A stretch of 64,000 nt of DNA from the NCBI RefSeq assembly GCF_029360705.1, contig NZ_JARKMX010000002.1, forward strand, positions 372,001 through 436,000. The letters are read 5' to 3'. The notes under the pieces are model-generated. The model made no database searches and was not told the origin of the DNA. It saw only the letters and a program-made list of their open reading frames with translations. The position numbers and the translations under genes are program-made. Numbering within the stretch: the stretch's first letter is position 1; each line of letters starts with the position of its first letter. Shown here piece by piece: positions 36,289 through 42,597 of this stretch. The DNA is from Paraflavitalea pollutisoli (GTDB taxonomy: Bacteria > Bacteroidota > Bacteroidia > Chitinophagales > Chitinophagaceae).

Positions 36289-37737
36289 CTATTCACCATC
36301 AACAGTTCCGCCCTTCTTCATCCAGGGTTTTGGAGCCGTTCCGTCCATCTTTACAATCTTCGGATAAAAAGCCCCAATCGTATCGACAAGGTGCTGCTGT
36401 GCTTTCATCACGGCATGAATATCCTTGTAAGCATGAGGCGCTTCATCCAATCCACCACCCAGCAGCTTCACACCATGCTTGGTGAGCATGTCATGCAGCG
36501 CACTTTTCGAGATGGAGTTCAGCGCAGCGGTCCGACTCATTTGCCGGCCGGCACCATGCGAAGCAGAGTGAATGGAAGCGAGCTCCCCTTTCCCCTTTAC
36601 GATAAAGCCCGGTGCCGTCATGGAACCTGGAATAATACCCAGCACATCCTTACCGGCAGGGGTAGCACCCTTCCGGTGCACGACTACCTCGCGGCCATCA
36701 TACAGTTCTTTCCAGGCAAAATTGTGGTGGTTCTCCACCATCTTCATAGGTTGCCGCCCAAGCTGCCGGGCGATCTTTTCATGGATAACATGATGACAGG
36801 CACTTGCATAATCACCAGCCAGGTTCATCGCCATCCAGTATTCAATACCTTCCTGTTCCTCCATCGACAGCCAGGCAAGATGCCCCGCCTCGCTCGGTAA
36901 CAAACGTTTTTCTTTGGCCACCTGCGTATAATGGTTGGCAACATTGGCACCCAATGCCCTCGACCCCGAATGGCTCAATAAGCCAAGGTAAGTGCCCGGC
37001 GCCACATCCAACTGAGCATCACGTTCCTTCACCTCCACGATACCAAACTCCACGAAATGATTGCCCGAACCGGACGACCCCAGTTGTCTGGCCGCCTTAC
37101 CTTGTAAGCCCTTCAATAGCGGAACCTCATTGAATTCAGACCGGTTGAGCACTGGATGATCGACCAGCTCATCAAAATGTTTTCCGCTACCAAATAGCGT
37201 GGCCTCATTCAGTTCACGGGTAAAAAAATGCTCCCGTCGCGTCAGCTCCTTCGGATCGATATCAAAGATCGACAAACACATACGGCAACCGATATCTACC
37301 CCTACACCATAGGGGATCACCGCATTTTCAGTCGCCAGTACGCCGCCGATCGGGAGGCCGTATCCGGCATGCGCATCAGGCATCAACGCACCGGCCACAG
37401 AGATCGGCAGTCGCACAGCCAGGTTCATCTGGCTGGTGGCGCCTGCCTCGATATACTGACCACCAAAAACATTGTACGGCACCCCGGTTGCCTTTAGCGA
37501 TACTACCTCACGGTCAGGCTCCGGCCCCGGAATCAATTGATAAGCCACAGGTGCCAAAAACTCATGAGTAGCAAATGCCGTCGGATCGGCCAGCACTTGC
37601 TTCAAGAGATCAATGGCATCCTCCACCGTATGATGTTTATAGTGTTTCTCCATCACCTGCATGGCGATACTGATAACAGGTGCTTCCGGAAATCCGGCCG
37701 CCCGTAGTTCTTTTCCTTTCAGTTTTAACTTTGCCAT
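36289..37737 (-). CDS. rtcB: RtcB family RNA ligase
   Basis: 482 residues from the ATG at 37737 (MAKLKLKGKEL); a longer in-frame extension to 37830 lies inside the upstream gene and is not family-like. RtcB joins RNA 2',3'-cyclic phosphate or 3'-phosphate ends to 5'-OH using GTP and manganese. Metal ligands are visible at Asp148 and Cys151 (GVDIGCRM; the usual CGM is CRM here), His227 (GSGNHFVEFG), His256 (LSHSGSRALG) and His337/338, and the guanylylated His is 394 in SASHGAGRQM. It starts 4 bp after the AAA ATPase stop, and the unit continues upstream into a tRNA array. Confidence 0.96.
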   Translation of the reverse strand: MAKLKLKGKELRAAGFPEAPVISIAMQVMEKHYKHHTVEDAIDLLKQVLADPTAFATHEFLAPVAYQLIPGPEPDREVVSLKATGVPYNVFGGQYIEAGATSQMNLAVRLPISVAGALMPDAHAGYGLPIGGVLATENAVIPYGVGVDIGCRMCLSIFDIDPKELTRREHFFTRELNEATLFGSGKHFDELVDHPVLNRSEFNEVPLLKGLQGKAARQLGSSGSGNHFVEFGIVEVKERDAQLDVAPGTYLGLLSHSGSRALGANVANHYTQVAKEKRLLPSEAGHLAWLSMEEQEGIEYWMAMNLAGDYASACHHVIHEKIARQLGRQPMKMVENHHNFAWKELYDGREVVVHRKGATPAGKDVLGIIPGSMTAPGFIVKGKGELASIHSASHGAGRQMSRTAALNSISKSALHDMLTKHGVKLLGGGLDEAPHAYKDIHAVMKAQQHLVDTIGAFYPKIVKMDGTAPKPWMKKGGTVDGE

Positions 37738-37741
37738 AATC

Positions 37742-38815
37742 TTAGTTTTCAATAACAGCCCTCCGGAAGCCAATTGTTTGTACCTGTTGAGATTCATAAT
37801 TGACATCCCTGGGATTAGCCACCTCGGCAATCGTCATGGGCTGCTTAACGACAATATCCTGTTTAAGATGTTGGGCCAGCCGCTGTGCCTTTTGCACACC
37901 CAGTTTGCCAAACTCATACCGGGCAATCAATCGCCCCTTACGGGTGAGTGCCTGGTCGATAAGCGTTACCGAACTATTGAAAGTACAGATCAATTGTACA
38001 TTCAAAAAGTCCGCCAGCAGCCCATCAGAAATATTCAGCAAATTCGACACGGTCGATTGCGGATTGGTGCGCCGGTCCATGATCACGTTTTCTGCATCTT
38101 CGATCACCACCACACAATTCGGATTATCGATCAGCAAATCAATAAAATCGGGATCGGTAATACAAGTCGCAATATTCGGTGACAGGAAAAGGACCTTCTT
38201 TTTGATCTTACCGATCAGGTAGCGGAGGTAGGTAGTCTTTCCCGACCCAGGAACACCGTGCAACAATACGATCCCTTTGTCATCCTTCTGATTCAGACGC
38301 TGGCGTATCAGTTCGTCCACCGGCTTAAAATCATCCTCGTAGAATAAATCAAGATCCAGCTTGGTCCTTTTAATCTCCATCGCCTTCAGTTCGAGATAAT
38401 TGCCACTTTTAACAATCAGGTTGATCTCCAAAGGTTTTCTGCGTTGCCGCTCCTTAAAGCCGCGGATAAAGGCCACCATCTCTGCCGTCGACACTTCGAG
38501 CGATTGCGCATAGAATATTTTGCAATAGCCCTCCGAAAACTGCAGCAGCCGTCGGTCCTTCATAATGACGACCGTATCGTCGAAATCGGCCTTCTTATCC
38601 TTGCGCCGGATATACCGGTAGGTGTGCACCGATTCGATCAGGTCTTTGAATTGTACACTGAAAGCATCGAAAGCCTTTTCGCCTTCAATGTCATCGACAA
38701 AATGAACGCTGGGGATACCAGCAAAACAATACATATACAGCGCCTGGCAATCGATGAAATACCTGCCAAAAATACTGTTGGCGCTGATGATACGCTGTTC
38801 TATAGCGTTTTCCAT
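37742..38815 (-). CDS. BCS1-like AAA ATPase
   Basis: 357 residues. A poorly conserved N-terminal part of about 150 residues precedes one AAA module: Walker A GVPGSGKTT at 187-195, Walker B VVVIED at 235-240, a sensor region ICTFNSS, and TRKGRLIARYEFGKL as the second region of homology with the arginine finger. This resembles bacterial relatives of BCS1. The role with RtcB is not established; remodelling of an RNA-protein complex is a reasonable inference. Between it and the tRNA array is a 114-bp leader with a CCCTGG/CCAGGG hairpin. Confidence 0.88.
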   Translation of the reverse strand: MENAIEQRIISANSIFGRYFIDCQALYMYCFAGIPSVHFVDDIEGEKAFDAFSVQFKDLIESVHTYRYIRRKDKKADFDDTVVIMKDRRLLQFSEGYCKIFYAQSLEVSTAEMVAFIRGFKERQRRKPLEINLIVKSGNYLELKAMEIKRTKLDLDLFYEDDFKPVDELIRQRLNQKDDKGIVLLHGVPGSGKTTYLRYLIGKIKKKVLFLSPNIATCITDPDFIDLLIDNPNCVVVIEDAENVIMDRRTNPQSTVSNLLNISDGLLADFLNVQLICTFNSSVTLIDQALTRKGRLIARYEFGKLGVQKAQRLAQHLKQDIVVKQPMTIAEVANPRDVNYESQQVQTIGFRRAVIEN

Positions 38816-38849
38816 AATTTAAATTGAAATAGTAAAAAGATTGATTCGC

Positions 38850-38869
38850 CCCTGGCCTGCCGACCAGGG
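38850..38869 (-). other. Hairpin CCCTGG/CCAGGG in the leader of the AAA gene
   Basis: Six-base-pair stem with an 8-base loop between the tRNA-Trp 3' end and the AAA start codon. No T-run follows within a few bases on the minus strand, so it is not a standard terminator; it may be a processing or protection element separating tRNA precursors from the mRNA. Confidence 0.4.
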
Positions 38870-38928
38870 CCACACAATTCATCCCTCACTATTTCATCAC
38901 AAGAGTACGCATAACCTATAGTTTTAAG

Positions 38929-39000
38929 CACGGGCTACAGGACTCGAACCTGTATTACCGGTTTTGGAAACCGGCCTGTTGCCAATTACAATAAACCCGC
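38929..39000 (-). tRNA. tRNA-Trp (anticodon CCA)
   Basis: Folds with 7-bp acceptor stem (ends GCGGGTT/AGCCCGT, one G-U), 4-bp D stem, perfect 5-bp anticodon stem CCGGT/ACCGG with loop TTCCAAA (anticodon at 38965-38967), and perfect T stem ACAGG/CCTGT around TTCGAGT. Discriminator G73, the Trp identity base. CCA is not encoded (CTT follows). Last of the array, nearest the AAA-rtcB genes. Confidence 0.85.
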
Positions 39001-39024
39001 AGGTGGCCCAAACGGCCTCACAGA

Positions 39025-39094
39025 CGACCTAAGAAGACTCGAACTTCTATCTGTACGTTCGTAGCGTACTATTCTTCCATTGAACTATAGGTCG
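39025..39094 (-). tRNA. tRNA-Arg (anticodon ACG)
   Basis: Acceptor CGACCTA/TAGGTCG, D stem GTTC/GAAT, anticodon stem GTACG/CGTAC with loop CTACGAA (the same loop as standard tRNA-Arg ACG, a TadA substrate), T stem AGAAG/CTTCT all pair. Anticodon at 39060-39062. The base after the acceptor would be U73, unusual for tRNA-Arg, and no CCA is encoded. Confidence 0.85.
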
Positions 39095-39100
39095 TGATCG

Positions 39101-39172
39101 GTTGTCTCCGGGACTCGAACCCTGATCTCCTCATTCACAGAGAGGTGTTTTGCCGGTTAAACTAAAGACAAC
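39101..39172 (-). tRNA. tRNA-His (anticodon GTG)
   Basis: Has the extra 5' G (G-1) opposite C73, the histidine identity pair. D stem GTTT/AAAC; anticodon stem CCTCT/TGAGG with a T-T mismatch next to loop CTGTGAA (anticodon at 39136-39138); T arm AGGG-TTCGAGT-CCCG. One base seems missing between T stem and acceptor, so the stem junction is imperfect. CCA not encoded. Confidence 0.75.
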
Positions 39173-39175
39173 AAC

Positions 39176-39251
39176 TGGTTACCAGGCTCAGATTCGAACT
39201 GAGAACATCACAGTCAAAGTGTGATATGTTAGCCGGTTACACTACCTGGTA
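39176..39251 (-). tRNA. tRNA-Gln (anticodon TTG), with encoded CCA
   Basis: The best-formed member: acceptor TACCAGG/CCTGGTA perfect, with the U1-A72 pair typical of Gln, D stem GTGT/ACAT, anticodon stem TCACA/TGTGA with loop CTTTGAC (anticodon at 39215-39217), T stem CTCAG/CTGAG around TTCGAAT. A73 followed by CCA (39176-39178); the only array member with an encoded CCA. Confidence 0.9.
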
Positions 39252-39255
39252 TCGT

Positions 39256-39327
39256 TGGCCTGGCGGGACTCGAACCTGCAACCTGCTGCGTATAAGGCAG
39301 ACGCTCTCACCATTGAGCTACAAGCCA
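39256..39327 (-). tRNA. tRNA-Ile with anticodon TAT
   Basis: 72 bases: acceptor TGGCTTG/CAGGCCA, D stem GCTC/GAGC, anticodon loop CTTATAC on CTGC/GCAG (outermost pair mismatched), T stem GCAGG/CCCGC with one A-C mismatch. Anticodon at 39292-39294 reads UAU, which decodes AUA. Most bacteria read AUA with a CAU tRNA modified to lysidine, so a UAU isoacceptor is uncommon. A73, no CCA. Confidence 0.75.
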
Positions 39328-39389
39328 TCTTCATTGCGACCACTCGACTTGTATAGAAAACATTCCCTACCAATAAACCAGCTCCCTGT
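39328..39389 (-). pseudogene. Decayed tRNA-like segment
   Basis: The 62-base spacer between the Pro-like and Ile genes contains a D-arm-like GGTTTATTGGTAGGGA and, farther on, a T-loop-like AAGTCGAGTGG, in the right order, but acceptor and anticodon stems do not pair. It resembles the segment at 39462-39530 at its start (GCTGGTT). Best read as a tRNA remnant. Confidence 0.4.
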
Positions 39390-39461
39390 ATAGCAGGCAG
39401 GACTCGAACCTGCACCCTCTTCGTTCCAGGCGAAGTATCCAACCAATTGGAATGCTGCTAT
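39390..39461 (-). tRNA. tRNA-Pro-like (anticodon TGG), non-canonical
   Basis: Acceptor ATAGCAG/CTGCTAT, anticodon stem CTTCG/CGAAG and T stem GCAGG/CCTGC are perfect, with TTCGAGT T loop. Two nearly invariant bases differ: C8 in place of U8, and C33 in place of U33 in loop CCTGGAA (anticodon at 39426-39428). The D stem has only three pairs. A73, no CCA. It may be non-functional in decoding or serve another role. Confidence 0.6.
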
Positions 39462-39530
39462 ATATCTACCCCACCACGGCTACTTTCTCCAATTGAACCA
39501 GCTGCCGCTTCGCATGTTGCACCAGAAAAA
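39462..39530 (-). pseudogene. Truncated tRNA-like segment (5' half only)
   Basis: Carries a good D-arm-like GCTGGTTCAATTGGAGAA and a poor TAGCC/GGGTA stem where the anticodon arm would be, but no T arm before the next gene begins. Looks like the 5' half of a former tRNA at the upstream edge of the array. Confidence 0.4.
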
Positions 39531-39572
39531 CCAAATAATGATATACATCGAGTTTACCCAGATTATTAACGG

Positions 39573-39686
39573 TCATAACCACCCATACACATTGTCAAAC
39601 GTGCTGGTTAAATCTTTTCTAATAATACTCATAACATCCTCCTTCATAAACTCACTGTTGATTGGAAAAGTAGCCTCCCGTTGCAT
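39573..39686 (-). CDS. Tiny open frame (37 or 19 residues) with strong internal ribosome-binding site
   Basis: From the ATG at 39686 it codes for 37 residues; an in-frame ATG at 39632 gives a 19-residue peptide ending DNVYGWL. AAGGAGG sits five bases before the internal ATG, an ideal Shine-Dalgarno, which is rare in this phylum. No family recognised. It lies just upstream of the tRNA array, on the same strand. Translation is possible but not proven; in the longer reading the purine-rich site is just Lys-Glu-Asp codons. Confidence 0.35.
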   Translation of the reverse strand: MQREATFPINSEFMKEDVMSIIRKDLTSTFDNVYGWL

Positions 39687-39781
39687 CCCGGGAGAACTAC
39701 CATCTCCTCCTTTTTGCACATAATATTTTCAATGAAACCCACAGACATGTAGCGCCATTGGATATACGCTCATAAGCCAAA

Positions 39782-39919
39782 CTATCGTACCGCAAAACCC
39801 GCAGGGTGTTCTACATGACCTGTCATGTTTTCGCAGGAATCATTGTTCCTTCCCTCGCCCTTGGATCCAAACACGTGCGCCAAAGCCTTAACAGCCAGCA
39901 CAACCAATAATAATTTCAT
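39782..39919 (-). CDS. 45-residue peptide with perfect Shine-Dalgarno
   Basis: ATG at 39919 is preceded, five bases away, by AAGGAGG (39925-39931). The peptide begins KLLLVVLAVKALAHVFG, hydrophobic enough for a short membrane segment or signal, followed by a polar tail with one Cys and several His. No family recognised. A strong intrinsic terminator stands 40 bases upstream, so expression from any farther promoter would need readthrough. The strong SD sets it apart from all ordinary genes I inspected in the window. Confidence 0.5.
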   Translation of the reverse strand: MKLLLVVLAVKALAHVFGSKGEGRNNDSCENMTGHVEHPAGFAVR

Positions 39920-39924
39920 AATAA

Positions 39925-39931
39925 CCTCCTT
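39925..39931 (-). promoter_or_regulatory. Perfect Shine-Dalgarno AAGGAGG
   Basis: Seven-base match to the anti-SD, five bases from the ATG at 39919. In Bacteroidota the anti-SD is normally sequestered (shown in Flavobacterium with bS21), so such a site suggests special translational control. Confidence 0.7.
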
Positions 39932-39953
39932 GCTAAGTTGCTTAACCGGGCAA

Positions 39954-39986
39954 CAAAAAAACCCGGCCTTAAAATAGACCGGGTTT
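39954..39986 (-). terminator. Intrinsic terminator with a possible competing hairpin
   Basis: Read on the minus strand, AAACCCGG pairs with CCGGGTTT over a 12-base loop, followed by seven more Ts counting the arm overlap. The right arm CCGGG can instead pair with CCCGG about 11 bases downstream (39946-39950), an arrangement typical of attenuators. A GTTGC/GCAAC stem next to the downstream SD adds a third option. Confidence 0.75.
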
Positions 39987-40008
39987 CGTATTCACTAACG
40001 CACAGCAC

Positions 40009-40170
40009 TTACTGCACGGGAATCTTATCCGGTCGTTGATGATCGTTCTCCTGGCCTATTTGATTAAGCCAGGTATTTAGTTTCGTCGGGGCATGGCATG
40101 GCCATATAGACAGTGTATGAACACTTGCCCTGAGCGCAAATGGTATGGATTGTTTTTGCTCTTGCATCAT
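40009..40170 (-). CDS. Small open frame, 53 residues, doubtful
   Basis: Starts at ATG 40170, only 11 bases after the T-run of the terminator at 40187-40203, with no SD. Its C-terminal TWLNQIGQEND resembles TWFNPGQED in the 34-residue frame upstream, and each frame is followed by a GC-rich terminator, suggesting two related units. Another frame across the same bases (40064-40264) runs through the terminator and is less likely. Confidence 0.3.
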   Translation of the reverse strand: MMQEQKQSIPFALRASVHTLSIWPCHAPTKLNTWLNQIGQENDHQRPDKIPVQ

Positions 40171-40180
40171 GGTGAAAAAC

Positions 40181-40203
40181 AAAAAACCCCGCTGTGGGCG
40201 GGG
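40181..40203 (-). terminator. Intrinsic terminator
   Basis: CCCCGC/GCGGGG stem with a TGTGG-type loop, followed on the minus strand by six Ts. On the plus strand CTTTT follows, so weak bidirectional action is possible. Confidence 0.8.
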
Positions 40204-40229
40204 CTTTTGTTATATCTAGGTTTTGTATG

Positions 40230-40334
40230 CTACAATTTACCTGGCAACAAAATATGCCCCGCATGAATGGTACGATCCTCCTGTCCGGGATTGAACCATG
40301 TGCCGATTGCTATATGCGATTGTAAGCGTGACAT
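40230..40334 (-). CDS. Small open frame, 34 residues
   Basis: ATG at 40334, about 23 bases after the predicted transcription start; the frame ends 27 bases before a strong terminator, so promoter, frame and terminator form a compact unit. Sequence MSRLQSHIAIGTWFNPGQED at the start; no family recognised. It could equally be a small RNA gene without translation. Confidence 0.35.
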   Translation of the reverse strand: MSRLQSHIAIGTWFNPGQEDRTIHAGHILLPGKL

Positions 40335-40363
40335 ATGTTTGTGTTTTAATAATTTTAACAATG

Positions 40364-40395
40364 CAAAGGTGTAATTATTTTTCTATTTCCACCAA
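40364..40395 (-). promoter_or_regulatory. Candidate promoter TTG-N21-CACCTTTG upstream of the small-frame/tRNA/rtcB region
   Basis: CACCTTTG (40364-40371) deviates from TAnnTTTG by one base and has a TTG 21 bases upstream (40393-40395). It faces the small frames, the tRNA array, the AAA gene and rtcB. Moderate support only. Confidence 0.4.
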
Positions 40396-40478
40396 CTTTT
40401 TCTAAAAAATATTTTCTGCAACGGAACGTATCCGATATACAGGGCGGATTTCACGAACAGGCACAGTCGATTATTTTA

Positions 40479-41150
40479 TCAAACAGTGCCGGGCTTATAG
40501 AGATGATGACGAATAGCGTAAATAATGATACCGGCAGTATTTTTCACATCCATTTTCTCCATGATCTTCATGCGCAGTCCTTCCACCGTGCGCACACTTA
40601 AAAAGATCTTTTCAGCGATCTCCTTGCTGGTAAGACCATTACAGATAAACGTAATGATATCCAGTTCACGACTACCGAACTCCGGTTTATTCTGTAGCTT
40701 ATGTGGGTTGAACTTGCTCTTGGCGACCATCTGCGCCAGCTTGTTAGAAGTGTGCCGGCAATAATAAGGCTGCTCATTATACACCGACTTGATCGCTTCC
40801 ACGATCTCATATTTGTCGGCATTTTTCAACAGATAACCTTTTGCCCCGGCTTCAAGCATATCGATGATCAGGTCCTCTTCATCAAACATCGTCAGCGCAA
40901 TAATACCGACCCCGGGGTGATGTTCGGCCAGGTGGCGTGTAGCGGTAGCTCCATCCATATTGGGCATCTTTACATCACTGATCACAATGTCCGGATTCAA
41001 TGCCTGTACCTGATCGATGAGCTCCTTCCCGTCGCCCGCCTCACCGATCAATTCAATATCCGGCTGCTTCATAATGACCATACGCAAGCCATCTCGGTAG
41101 ATCTCATGGTCGTCAGCAATAATGACCTTAATATTGCCGTGTACTTTCAT
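40479..41150 (-). CDS. NarL/FixJ-type response regulator
   Basis: 223 residues. Receiver domain with the acidic pair at the end of strand 1 (IIADDHEIYRDGL) and phospho-acceptor Asp59 (VISDVKMPNMDG); C-terminal LuxR helix-turn-helix FGSRELDIITFICNGLTSKE...VRTVEGLR. The kinase gene lies 15 bp upstream, so they form a cognate pair. The gene stops 108 bp before the candidate promoter of the RtcB-associated region, with no clear terminator between them. Confidence 0.95.
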   Translation of the reverse strand: MKVHGNIKVIIADDHEIYRDGLRMVIMKQPDIELIGEAGDGKELIDQVQALNPDIVISDVKMPNMDGATATRHLAEHHPGVGIIALTMFDEEDLIIDMLEAGAKGYLLKNADKYEIVEAIKSVYNEQPYYCRHTSNKLAQMVAKSKFNPHKLQNKPEFGSRELDIITFICNGLTSKEIAEKIFLSVRTVEGLRMKIMEKMDVKNTAGIIIYAIRHHLYKPGTV

Positions 41151-41165
41151 ACTATTTGGTTGGTT

Positions 41166-41912
41166 TCAGACTGGTATGTCAATGGTGTACATAGTTCCCT
41201 TTCCTGGCTCCGACTGACAATTCAACTCCCCACCCATCACCTCAGCCCGGCTTTGCAAGTTACGAAGTCCCAGGCCCGGATTGTCCTTTACTTTATTAAA
41301 ATAATTGAATCCCTTTCCATTGTCAGCAGTCATCAGGATCAGCCTGCCTTGCTCGATGACGATCTTAATGATCAGGTACGTTGCTTCGGCGTGTTTGACA
41401 GTATTGTGTAGCACCTCCTGGATGATCCGGTACAAATTCACCTCTTTATGAGGATCCAGGTGCAGCGTTTGCTCACAAACAAATTTGATCTGCAGGCCAT
41501 ACAGCTGCTGGTTGTTATTCACCAGCTCTTCAATGGCACGTTGAAGCCCCTTACGCACCAGCGTATTAGGCATCAGGTTATTGGAAATTTCCCGCAATTT
41601 CCCAATGATGGTATCAATATGAAGACTTGATTTACCAATGATCTCCTGATCCGTAGGATCGGGCGTATCCAGACTATTGATTTGAAGTTTTACGGCAGAT
41701 AATAAGGGACCCAATTCGTCGTGCAGATCAGAAGCGATACGCCTGCGTTCTTTTTCCAGCGTATCGATCTCCGCCTGGATCTTTTCCTTATTCATACGCA
41801 GGCTACGACGCTGGTAGCGGATAATAGTAATGATGTAGTAGAAAAGGATAATACCTACTACAGCTACAACAATGAGAAGGGAGTCGTAAAGGTTTGCTTC
41901 CTTGGAATCCAT
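41166..41912 (-). CDS. NarX-type sensor histidine kinase with a minimal N-terminus
   Basis: 248 residues. One membrane helix near 10-31 (SLLIVVAVVGIILFYYIITI), a short coiled linker, then HisKA_3 with His64 in RRRIASDLHDELGPLLSAVK, and HATPase_c with TADNGKGFNY and GLGLRNLQSRAEVMGG. There is practically no extracytoplasmic sensor domain, so the signal must come through the membrane helix or a partner. Overlaps the gene for a 7-TM protein by 49 bp. Confidence 0.94.
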   Translation of the reverse strand: MDSKEANLYDSLLIVVAVVGIILFYYIITIIRYQRRSLRMNKEKIQAEIDTLEKERRRIASDLHDELGPLLSAVKLQINSLDTPDPTDQEIIGKSSLHIDTIIGKLREISNNLMPNTLVRKGLQRAIEELVNNNQQLYGLQIKFVCEQTLHLDPHKEVNLYRIIQEVLHNTVKHAEATYLIIKIVIEQGRLILMTADNGKGFNYFNKVKDNPGLGLRNLQSRAEVMGGELNCQSEPGKGTMYTIDIPV

Positions 41913-42538
41913 AAAACAGCTACTGCGTACAGCAAATTAACCAGAAAATTACTATAAACATTGATTTGATGCAAACTTGATCTGAATCCGGTGCTGACCG
42001 TCTTTTTGAACATAGATAATGCCGTTACATTGATCAGTACGAAGAATGTATAAAAAATGATAATACCCAGACAGATCAGGAATTTAGGATTTCTGAAAAT
42101 ATTCCCCCGTTCATGCACCACCACTTTATTGAAGGTATTGACACTAAAAAAGATCAGGGCGAATGAAGAAAGAGTCAGAAAAGAGGAATTCATTACAGTG
42201 AACCCATGAATGTAAAACGAACTGATACACCAACAAACAAAGAAGGCACCAAGAATGCCTAGAAAAACGCCCTTTCGTCGGTTAAACAACCCCCAATTGT
42301 GAAACAACCAGGTAAAAAGGCAAAACTCGATATAAGAGTATACATGTATGAGCGGCGCCTGCAGACTCTTAAGATCGTTTACAAATAAGATGCGGTGTAT
42401 GATCTCGACCGTAAAGGCAAGCACCACATAGTATAAAAAGGGATAGTAAGTCGGGTCCACCTTCCGGAACCTTACTATCCCAATTACAAACGCAAATACG
42501 ATGCTTAAACTCAGAATAAACTGAATATAGGTGGTCAT
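41864..42538 (-). CDS. Seven-TM membrane protein upstream of the kinase, unknown
   Basis: 224 residues with about seven hydrophobic helices and hardly any loops; no catalytic motif that I recognise. It overlaps the histidine kinase gene by 49 bp in another frame, so the two are translationally linked. Proteins of this look are often found beside minimal NarX-type kinases in Bacteroidota. A role as the missing sensory part is an inference from genetic linkage only. Confidence 0.75.
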   Translation of the reverse strand: MTTYIQFILSLSIVFAFVIGIVRFRKVDPTYYPFLYYVVLAFTVEIIHRILFVNDLKSLQAPLIHVYSYIEFCLFTWLFHNWGLFNRRKGVFLGILGAFFVCWCISSFYIHGFTVMNSSFLTLSSFALIFFSVNTFNKVVVHERGNIFRNPKFLICLGIIIFYTFFVLINVTALSMFKKTVSTGFRSSLHQINVYSNFLVNLLYAVAVLWIPRKQTFTTPFSLL

Positions 42539-42597
42539 TAGCTAAATATCACGGGGTATTAATAAATCGGACGCACAAGATCTGCCACTGCACCAAA

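Noticed and set aside
39644-39703. 19-codon frame preceded by AAGGAGG
   Set aside because: The site is only two bases from the ATG, too close for initiation, and a better frame overlaps it.
40281-40330. T-arm-like GGTTCAATCCC on the minus strand, as in a further tRNA
   Set aside because: The surrounding bases form no anticodon or acceptor stem; CAATCG is a direct repeat there, not an inverted one.
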